A stretch of DNA of 11,315 bases from an uncultured Bacilli bacterium (GTDB lineage: Bacteria; Bacillota_I; Bacilli_A; RF39; UBA660), in contig CANQDH010000019.1 in the NCBI GenBank assembly GCA_947591565.1, positions 1 through 11,315 of the forward strand, in the 5' to 3' direction. The notes under the pieces are model-generated. The model did no database searches and was not told the origin of the DNA. It saw only the letters and a list, made by a program, of their open reading frames with translations. Positions 5,815 to 11,315 of the stretch are shown here, piece after piece (the stretch's first letter is position 1; the number at the start of each line of letters is the position of its first letter). The position numbers and the translations under genes are program-made.

Positions 5815-7040
5815 TGACATTATATGAAGATTTAAAGTGGAGAGGACTTATTAAAGATGTTACGAGTCCAGAACTTGAAGAAAAATTAAACAACGAAAAA
5901 CTTACCTTTTATATTGGTACCGATCCAACAGCGGACTCTATGCATATTGGACATTATTCATCCTTTTTGATTGCTAAAAGACTTGCTAAAGCAGGCCATA
6001 AACCTATCCTTTTAATAGGAGGTGCAACAGGTAGAATAGGTGATCCAAGACCAACAACAGAAAGAGAAATGAAAGACATCAAAGAAATTGAACATAATAC
6101 CCAAAATCTAAAAAAACAGGCTGAAGAAATTTTTGGCTTTGAAGTTGTCGATAATTATGATTGGATTAAAAATATCAATGTTATTGATTTTTTAAGAGAT
6201 TATGGTAAATATTTTAATATCAATTATATGCTTGATAAAGATATTATAAGAAGAAGATTAGAAACAGGTATTACCTTTACAGAGTTTTCTTATATGTTAT
6301 TACAGTCTTTAGATTTTTTACATTTACATGAAACACGTGGTGTAAGTTTACAAGTTGCCGGATCTGACCAGTGGGGAAACATTACATCTGGTGTTGATTT
6401 GATTAGAAAAAAAACTGGTGATGAAGTTTACGCTTTTACAATGCCTTTAATATTAGACCAAAATGGTAAGAAATTCGGAAAATCAGAAGGAAATGCTTTA
6501 TGGCTTGACAAGTGTAAAACAAGTAGCTATGAATTGTATCAATATTTAATCAATACGGATGATCCTATGATCGAATCATATTTAAAAGTGTTTACTTTTT
6601 TATCTAAAGAAGAAATAATGGATATCGTCTGTAAACATCAAAAAGAACCACATTTAAGACTTGGTCAAAAAGTTTTAGCAAGAGAAATTATTACTGATTT
6701 GCATGGTAAAGATGAATATGAAAAAGCTGTCAAAATAAGTGAAAATTTATTTAACGGAAATATAAAAAATATAAGTGCTGATGATTTAATAATTGGTTTA
6801 AAAGATGTTCCGCATTTTAAACTAGAAGAAAAACCACTTCTTGACTTACTTGTTGATCATAATATTTGCACAAGTAAAAGAGAAGCAAGAGAGTTTTTAA
6901 ATAATAACGCTATTAGTGTTAATGGTGAAATTGTTCATGATGAAAATATGCTTATTGATGCGAGTCAGGCTATTGATGGTAAAATAGTTGTTATTAGAAG
7001 AGGTAAGAAAAAATATTTTGTGGGAATAGTAGAGGACTAG
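5814..7040 (+). CDS. tyrS: Tyrosyl-tRNA synthetase
   Basis: This cytoplasmic class I synthetase charges tRNA-Tyr with tyrosine using ATP. The 408 residues carry FYIGTDPTADSMHIGH (HIGH at 44-47), the TyrRS signature LQVAGSDQWGNITSGVDL in the middle, and the KMSKS-equivalent loop KFGKS at 220-224, which is the TyrS rather than the TyrZ form. An S4-type RNA-binding domain follows from about 340 to the end (SKREAREFLNNNAISVNGEIV). Length fits the family (about 410-420). Its start overlaps the deoC stop, with a perfect AAGGAGG seven bases before it. The T-box upstream reads a Tyr codon and gives feedback control by uncharged tRNA-Tyr. The identity is very secure. Confidence 0.98.
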   Translation: MTLYEDLKWRGLIKDVTSPELEEKLNNEKLTFYIGTDPTADSMHIGHYSSFLIAKRLAKAGHKPILLIGGATGRIGDPRPTTEREMKDIKEIEHNTQNLKKQAEEIFGFEVVDNYDWIKNINVIDFLRDYGKYFNINYMLDKDIIRRRLETGITFTEFSYMLLQSLDFLHLHETRGVSLQVAGSDQWGNITSGVDLIRKKTGDEVYAFTMPLILDQNGKKFGKSEGNALWLDKCKTSSYELYQYLINTDDPMIESYLKVFTFLSKEEIMDIVCKHQKEPHLRLGQKVLAREIITDLHGKDEYEKAVKISENLFNGNIKNISADDLIIGLKDVPHFKLEEKPLLDLLVDHNICTSKREAREFLNNNAISVNGEIVHDENMLIDASQAIDGKIVVIRRGKKKYFVGIVED

Positions 7041-7041
7041 A

Positions 7042-8673
7042 ATGAAAAAAAATGGCTTTTTAGAGGGGGCTTTTATTGCAACTGTAAGCGTCATTGCCTG
7101 TAAATTACTTGGTTTAATTTATGTTATACCTTTTTATTCTATTATAGGAGAACAAGGCGGCGCTTTATATAGTTATGCCTATTCTATTTATTCTATTTTC
7201 TTATCCCTTGCAACAGTTGGTATTCCAACAGCTATAAGTAAAATTGTTAGTGAATACAATGCTCTTGATTTTCAAGTTATAAAACAAAAAGCCTATAAAA
7301 TAGGCTCTAAAATATTAATTAGTATTGGTATTCTATTCTTTTTAGCCTTGTTTCTTTTTGCACCTCAAATTGCCCAAATGATAAAGGGTAGTGCTGATGG
7401 GGGAAATAGTATTGAAAGTGTTACCCTCGTTATTAGAGTTATTGCAACAGCTATTTTAATTGTACCATCACTTTCTATTAAACGAGGTTATTTACAAGGC
7501 CATAATTTTATGAGTGTTCCTCAATTTTCAGCCGTTATTGAACAGTTAGTTAGAGTTATTATTGTTGTTGTAGGAAGTTATGTTGCTTATAAAATTTTTC
7601 ATTTAAGTTTAGATCAGACAGTTGGCATTGCTGTTTTTGGAGCAACCGTTGGTGCTTTATGTTCATACGTTTTTGTCGATTTAAAAATAAAAAAGCATAA
7701 GGGTGAATTTCATTTAGATGCTAATATAAAAGAAGAAGAAAAGAAATTTACTAATAAAATCATTATTAAAAAAATCGTTTATTATGCTCTTCCTCTTGTT
7801 TTAATTGATTTAGCTAAATCTTTATACGATGTTGTTGATTTATTTACCGTTGTAAGATGTTTAACCGATATTGGATATGATACCCAAATTGCGGAAAATG
7901 TTTTTGGTAATATCACAACATGGGCATCCAAATTAAATATGATTATTATATCTATTAGTATCGGATTAACCGCTAGTTTAATTCCTAATATCATGCCATC
8001 ATTTGTTAAAAAAGATTTTAAAGATGTTGAAAATAAGGTTAATAAATCTTTACAATTATTAATTATTTTAGTTATTCCTATGACCGTTGGTTTATCTTTT
8101 TTAGCCTACCCAGTCTGGAATGCTTTTTATGGCTATAATGAGATAGGTATTAACTTATTTTATGTCTATCCTTTTATAGCGCTAACGACATGTTTTCAAG
8201 GTGTTTTAGTTGAAATATCGCAAATCATGAATAATACCAAATTGTCTTTTGGTTCGCTTTTTATAGGTATTTTTGTTAAACTTATCTTTAATATTATCTT
8301 AATGTATTTCTTACCAAACATAGGTATTGAAAGTTATTATGGACCTATTATTTCAAGTATATTAGCGCAGATTACGACTATCATTATTGTTTTAATTAGT
8401 CTAAATAGAAAATATAAAATCAATTATAGGGAAACACTTAAAACTTTATATAAAACATCTATAGCCGTTGTTATTATGTTTATTGGCCTTGTTTTATTAA
8501 AATTAGTTATTCCTATTACAAATTTAAATAGACTATTATCTGTTTTGGTTTGTGTTATATATGCTTTATTTGGCTTTATTATCTATGGTTTACTAGTTTT
8601 AAAATTCAAAATTATTCCTAATGTATCAAAAATAAAAGATTTAAAAAATGCGTATAAAGAAATGAGGAAATAA
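7042..8673 (+). CDS. MurJ/YtgP-like lipid-linked oligosaccharide flippase
   Basis: The 543-aa product is a polytopic membrane protein of the MOP superfamily (MVF / polysaccharide-transport branch), with about 14 hydrophobic helices. The N-terminal stretch (residues 4-70: GAFIATVSVIACKLLGLIYV, then GGALYSYAYSIYSIFL and VGIPTAISKIVSEYN) is very like Bacillus YtgP/MurJ, and the length matches that protein (about 544 aa). Such proteins move lipid II or related undecaprenyl-linked sugars across the membrane for wall synthesis. It starts one base after the tyrS stop, with GAGG as a modest ribosome binding site inside the end of tyrS, and is followed without a gap by an ATP-grasp gene. It may be the main lipid II flippase or one devoted to a surface polymer; sequence alone does not decide, so no gene symbol is given. 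Confidence 0.88.
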   Translation: MKKNGFLEGAFIATVSVIACKLLGLIYVIPFYSIIGEQGGALYSYAYSIYSIFLSLATVGIPTAISKIVSEYNALDFQVIKQKAYKIGSKILISIGILFFLALFLFAPQIAQMIKGSADGGNSIESVTLVIRVIATAILIVPSLSIKRGYLQGHNFMSVPQFSAVIEQLVRVIIVVVGSYVAYKIFHLSLDQTVGIAVFGATVGALCSYVFVDLKIKKHKGEFHLDANIKEEEKKFTNKIIIKKIVYYALPLVLIDLAKSLYDVVDLFTVVRCLTDIGYDTQIAENVFGNITTWASKLNMIIISISIGLTASLIPNIMPSFVKKDFKDVENKVNKSLQLLIILVIPMTVGLSFLAYPVWNAFYGYNEIGINLFYVYPFIALTTCFQGVLVEISQIMNNTKLSFGSLFIGIFVKLIFNIILMYFLPNIGIESYYGPIISSILAQITTIIIVLISLNRKYKINYRETLKTLYKTSIAVVIMFIGLVLLKLVIPITNLNRLLSVLVCVIYALFGFIIYGLLVLKFKIIPNVSKIKDLKNAYKEMRK

Positions 8674-9663
8674 ATGAGAAAAGCTGTTTATTTGATAAAA
8701 AGAATTATGGGTCTTGATTATAAAAATATGTTTAAAATTGCCAAAAAAATAAGCAAAAAAATACATAAAGGACGTTTATTTATTGTTATGGATATGGTTA
8801 AATGTGGTCTAAAGTATCAGGCTGGATATTATGATTATTTAGAGTTTGAATTTTATTTATTAAATAGTAAAGAAAGAAGTACATATTTAACAAGAGGAAA
8901 AAATAATGAAATTATAAGAAAATATAACAATAAAGAAAAAGCTTATATGTTTGATGATAAACAAATTTTTAATGAAAAGTTCCAGCAATTCTTAGGAAGA
9001 AAATATCTTAAATTAGATAATAATTTAGAAGCTTTTAAAAAGTTTTTAAAAGATCAAAAAGAAATAATGGTTAAACCTATAGATGGTGAAGGTGGTAAAG
9101 GGGTTGAAAAGATACTTACTGATTCTGATGCTAAAGAGTTATATCAAAGGCTTATAGATAATAAGCAAATATTGGTCGAAGAAGTCATTACGCAACATAA
9201 GCAGATGAACAAACTTTATGATAAGTCGGTAAATACGCTTAGGATGTTCACTTTTGTTAAAGATGGTAAAGCCTATTTTCTTCAGGCGATACTTAAAATA
9301 GGTAATGGTGGTGTTATTGATAATTTTTCATCTGGTGGTATGTATACCTTTGTTGATGATGATGGTATAGTATTAGCGCCTGCTATTGATCAAGCAGATA
9401 ATTATTATGAAAAACATCCTTTAACAAATGAAAAAATAGTTGGTTTTCAGGTTCCTCTTTTTAAGGAGGCTATTGAACTTGTTAAAAGGGCAGCCTTAGT
9501 TGTTCCTGATATGGCTTATGTTGGATGGGATGTTGCGATTAGTGAAAATGGACCACTTTTGGTTGAAGGTAACTGGTTTCCTGGCGTTTTTCAAATGAAA
9601 CCAAGTTTTAAAGATAATAAAGAAGGAATACTTCCTTTATATCAAAAATATATGGATATTTAA
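8674..9663 (+). CDS. Sugar-transfer-associated ATP-grasp protein
   Basis: The 329-aa protein has an ATP-grasp fold of the sugar-transfer-associated type (ATPgrasp_ST, related to alpha-L-glutamate ligase-like proteins). Visible parts are the ATP-binding lysine and glycine-rich loop MVKPIDGEGGKGV (K134, 138-143), the hinge acidic pair VEEV (169-170), NTLRMFTF (N187, R190), the NFSSGGMY loop (217-224), and the metal-binding end WDVAISENGPLLVEGNWFPG (D286, E298, N300). Such enzymes join a carboxylate to an amine or similar acceptor using ATP. In polysaccharide clusters they are thought to modify surface sugars with amino or organic acids. It begins directly after the flippase stop, with the ribosome binding site GAGGAAA inside that gene, so a joint role in building or decorating an envelope polymer is likely. 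The substrate is unknown. Confidence 0.85.
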   Translation: MRKAVYLIKRIMGLDYKNMFKIAKKISKKIHKGRLFIVMDMVKCGLKYQAGYYDYLEFEFYLLNSKERSTYLTRGKNNEIIRKYNNKEKAYMFDDKQIFNEKFQQFLGRKYLKLDNNLEAFKKFLKDQKEIMVKPIDGEGGKGVEKILTDSDAKELYQRLIDNKQILVEEVITQHKQMNKLYDKSVNTLRMFTFVKDGKAYFLQAILKIGNGGVIDNFSSGGMYTFVDDDGIVLAPAIDQADNYYEKHPLTNEKIVGFQVPLFKEAIELVKRAALVVPDMAYVGWDVAISENGPLLVEGNWFPGVFQMKPSFKDNKEGILPLYQKYMDI

Positions 9664-9681
9664 TGATGAATCTGATATAAT
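9653..9681 (+). promoter_or_regulatory. Extended -10 promoter of the NlpC/P60 gene
   Basis: TATAAT at 9676-9681 with TG at 9673-9674 forms an extended -10. TGGATA at 9653-9658, 17 bases upstream, is a fair -35 and lies inside the end of the ATP-grasp gene. Transcription from about 9688 would give a short leader with AGGAG at 9695-9699. No terminator precedes it, so operon read-through is also possible. Confidence 0.7.
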
Positions 9682-9705
9682 GTTGTATAGATTTAGGAGT
9701 TAATT

Positions 9706-11061
9706 ATGAAAAAAGTGTGGATTATAATTGGAATTATTTGTTTATTAGCTGGCGGATATATTTTATTTAATATTCCAAGTAGTGAAGATTATTTTATGAA
9801 GGCTAGTGAATATGTTAAAAGTATCGATTTAAAAGAAAATAATTTAACCATCAAATTTGCTTTTCCTAGCAATTTTGATGATAGTGATATCTACTGTAAT
9901 GTCAGTAATTTAGATGATATAAGTAGTGATTCTGAAGGATGGACGAAGCTTGAAAACGGAGAATGTCATACCGAAATAGACAAAGGTATTTATCATATTG
10001 TTTTGAAAAGTGATGATAGAGTAGTTAAGATTTCTGATACATCTAATTTGAAAGACGTAAGTAGTTTTGCCTTTTCTAAAGATAAGGTATACCTTGCAAT
10101 TGGTGGTAGTGAACAGCTAAATGTTAAACTAGCCGCTTATGGTAATGTTGATGAAAAGCCTGTGTATAAATCACTTGATACTACTATCGCAACCGTTGAT
10201 GAAGATGGAATCGTTACAGGGCATCAAAATGGAAATACGAAAATAGAAGCTACATATAATGATGAAACAATCGATATCGATGTTGTTGTTACATCGACGA
10301 TTACGGTTATGCCTAAAACATTTGATTATGGTAAAAGTAAAATACCATGTCAAGTTTATTCGAAAGAAGAAGCGGCTCTTCTTGATGAAATTTTATTTGA
10401 TAGAGTTGATGAAGCCGGATATCAAACGAGGGCTGGTGTCGTTGCAGCTATTAGATTTTTAATGTTTGAATTCCCATATCGCGTTAATTATTACTCTGAA
10501 AATGGAAGGATGACAACAGAATTAAAGGCTGATGGTGAAGGAAGATATTATCATAGAGGTCTTTATTTAAGTGAAGATAAATATAGTACAGTTAATTCTA
10601 ATCTTAATAATTCCTATGGACCTGTTATGTGGGGATGTCCTTTATATACTTTCTTGTCTGAAAAAAAATTAAATAATGGTCTTGATTGTAGTGGCTTTGT
10701 TACTTGGACTTTAATAAATGGTGGCTTTGATGTCGGAGATATCGGGGCAGGTCCTAGTGATGATACGCTTGATTTAACTGATTATGGCGAAAAAACACCA
10801 TTAACTATGGAACTTATTAATTCTGGAAAAATTAAAGCTGGAGATTTAATTGGTTATGATGGACATATTGCGATTATAGCTGGTATTGATGATGAAAATA
10901 TATATGTTGCTGAAGCTTTATGGGGCGAAACTAATGGTGGCGTTTTTGGAGTCGTAGCAACACAGTATAATAAAAATACTATAACTAGATCATTAGATTA
11001 TGTTATGCTTATGGATTCATATTATAAGGATGATGGTAATTACACTGATATGTGGTATTAG
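9706..11061 (+). CDS. Membrane-anchored BIG2 + NlpC/P60-type cell-wall hydrolase
   Basis: The 451-aa product has one N-terminal hydrophobic segment (about 4-22) without a lipobox, so it is an uncleaved anchor or signal with the rest outside the cell. A short beta-rich part with two Cys (64, 87) follows. Next is a BIG2 (bacterial Ig-like group 2) domain at about 121-198, recognisable from LAIGGSEQLNV and TTIATVDEDGIVTGHQNGNTKI. The C-terminal domain is NlpC/P60-like: catalytic Cys in LDCSGFV (C328) and His in GYDGHIAII (H387). The third polar residue would fall at E403 (VAEA), where His, Asn or Gln is more common. Such domains cut peptidoglycan stem peptides. Residues 230-320 before the Cys are an unusual linking region. 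It follows the envelope genes but has its own promoter and a terminator at its stop. Hydrolase identity is likely; bond specificity is unknown. Confidence 0.85.
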   Translation: MKKVWIIIGIICLLAGGYILFNIPSSEDYFMKASEYVKSIDLKENNLTIKFAFPSNFDDSDIYCNVSNLDDISSDSEGWTKLENGECHTEIDKGIYHIVLKSDDRVVKISDTSNLKDVSSFAFSKDKVYLAIGGSEQLNVKLAAYGNVDEKPVYKSLDTTIATVDEDGIVTGHQNGNTKIEATYNDETIDIDVVVTSTITVMPKTFDYGKSKIPCQVYSKEEAALLDEILFDRVDEAGYQTRAGVVAAIRFLMFEFPYRVNYYSENGRMTTELKADGEGRYYHRGLYLSEDKYSTVNSNLNNSYGPVMWGCPLYTFLSEKKLNNGLDCSGFVTWTLINGGFDVGDIGAGPSDDTLDLTDYGEKTPLTMELINSGKIKAGDLIGYDGHIAIIAGIDDENIYVAEALWGETNGGVFGVVATQYNKNTITRSLDYVMLMDSYYKDDGNYTDMWY

Positions 11062-11085
11062 AATAGTTTCAACTATTCTTTTTTT
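11060..11085 (+). terminator. Intrinsic terminator of the NlpC/P60 gene
   Basis: GAATAGT (11061-11067) and ACTATTC (11072-11078) form a perfect stem with a TTCA loop, followed by seven T residues. It starts in the stop codon of the gene. Confidence 0.9.
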
Positions 11086-11096
11086 GATAGCCAATT

Positions 11097-11126
11097 AAAA
11101 ATCCGTTTCCTTTAACAAAGAAACGG
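11097..11126 (-). terminator. Minus-strand intrinsic terminator of the Rpn-like gene
   Basis: On the minus strand CCGTTTC (complement of 11120-11126) pairs with GAAACGG (complement of 11103-11109), with TTT/AAA inside, and is followed by A and five T residues (11101 down to 11097). It lies about 12 bases after the stop of the minus-strand gene. Confidence 0.8.
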
Positions 11127-11138
11127 GATTATGTTATA

Positions 11139-11315
11139 TTAAGTAAGTTGTATTGTTTGCTTACCTTTTTTTAGTTCATTAATATCTTTAATAGTAAGGC
11201 CTGTAATTTCAGAAATAAAATGAATATTACTATCAGTTTTTAATAATTTTTTGGCAATTTCGATATTTCTTTGCTTAATACCCTGTTCTATCCCTTGTTC
11301 TATTCCTTGTTCTAT
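11139..11315 (-). CDS. C-terminal end of Rpn-family nuclease/transposase-like protein
   Basis: The minus-strand frame is open from the window border to a TAA at 11139-11141 and encodes the last 58 residues. It begins with three IEQG repeats, then IKQRNIEIAKKLLKT and ISEITGLTIKDINELKK. This pattern, Glu-Gly repeats leading into a helix with AKKLL and a closing ITGLS-type helix, is typical of the C-terminus of Rpn family recombination-promoting nucleases (PD-(D/E)XK, often annotated as putative transposases). The nuclease core lies outside the window, so activity cannot be judged. A terminator follows the stop. Confidence 0.75.
   Translation of the reverse strand: MEQGIEQGIEQGIKQRNIEIAKKLLKTDSNIHFISEITGLTIKDINELKKGKQTIQLT
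11280..11315. repeat. Three 12-bp tandem repeats in the Rpn-like gene
   Basis: Three near-identical 12-bp units lie at 11280-11291, 11292-11303 and 11304-11315, all containing TGTTCTAT. On the minus strand they encode successive IEQG units, and the array runs off the window. In-frame copy-number change would lengthen or shorten the linker without breaking the gene. Confidence 0.85.

Noticed and set aside
6897..7094. 65-codon minus-strand frame across the tyrS-flippase junction
   Set aside because: Antisense to two firmly identified genes and without a family match.
7782..7994. 70-codon minus-strand frame
   Set aside because: Antisense to the flippase; a shadow of its hydrophobic codons.
10171..10462. 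Two short frames (minus 10171-10353, plus 10259-10462)
   Set aside because: Both lie inside the BIG2/NlpC gene in other frames and lack start signals.

Overview
The window is AT-rich DNA with the marks of a low-GC Gram-positive bacterium (Bacillota). These are a tRNA-Tyr T-box leader, A/G-rich ribosome binding sites, TATAAT-type promoters often with an upstream TG, intrinsic terminators, a lipobox lipoprotein and a MurJ-type flippase. All visible tryptophans are TGG and all 12 stops are TAA or TAG, so the genetic code looks standard. An uncultured gut Bacilli/Mollicutes-related lineage is a reasonable guess, but no rRNA is present to place it.

Left edge (1-669): the C-terminal end of a gene that may be an Abi-family phage-defence protein, then its terminator. 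A gene-poor stretch of about 465 bases follows. It holds a promoter-like site and a foldable segment that could be a small RNA of about 190 nt or an attenuator. Next come two convergent genes: a 540-aa protein with a single ClpA/ClpB-D1-like AAA+ module behind an unfamiliar N-terminal half (670-2292, +), and an unrecognised 351-aa protein ending in Ala-Leu-Ala-Ala (2361-3416, -). They share a long bidirectional terminator hairpin. Back-to-back promoters then separate the minus-strand gene from a lipoprotein gene (3552-4106, +).

Centre (4200-9663): an apparently continuous plus-strand operon. Its order is pilin-like protein, rbfA, a Tyr T-box attenuator, deoC, tyrS, a murJ-like flippase and a sugar-transfer-type ATP-grasp protein. 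Genes after the T-box overlap or abut, so their expression should rise when tRNA-Tyr is uncharged. The T-box controls deoC first and tyrS second, which is unusual.

Right edge (9664-11315): a gene with its own promoter encodes a membrane-anchored, BIG2-containing NlpC/P60-type cell-wall hydrolase. It has its own terminator. Last comes the C-terminal end of a minus-strand Rpn-family nuclease/transposase-like gene carrying a 12-bp tandem repeat at the window border.

No CRISPR array, rRNA, tRNA or complete insertion sequence is visible. The most interesting points are the single-module AAA+ protein with an Asn in Walker B beside a protein ending like an ssrA tag, the Tyr T-box in front of deoC, and the structured non-coding stretch at about 330-530.
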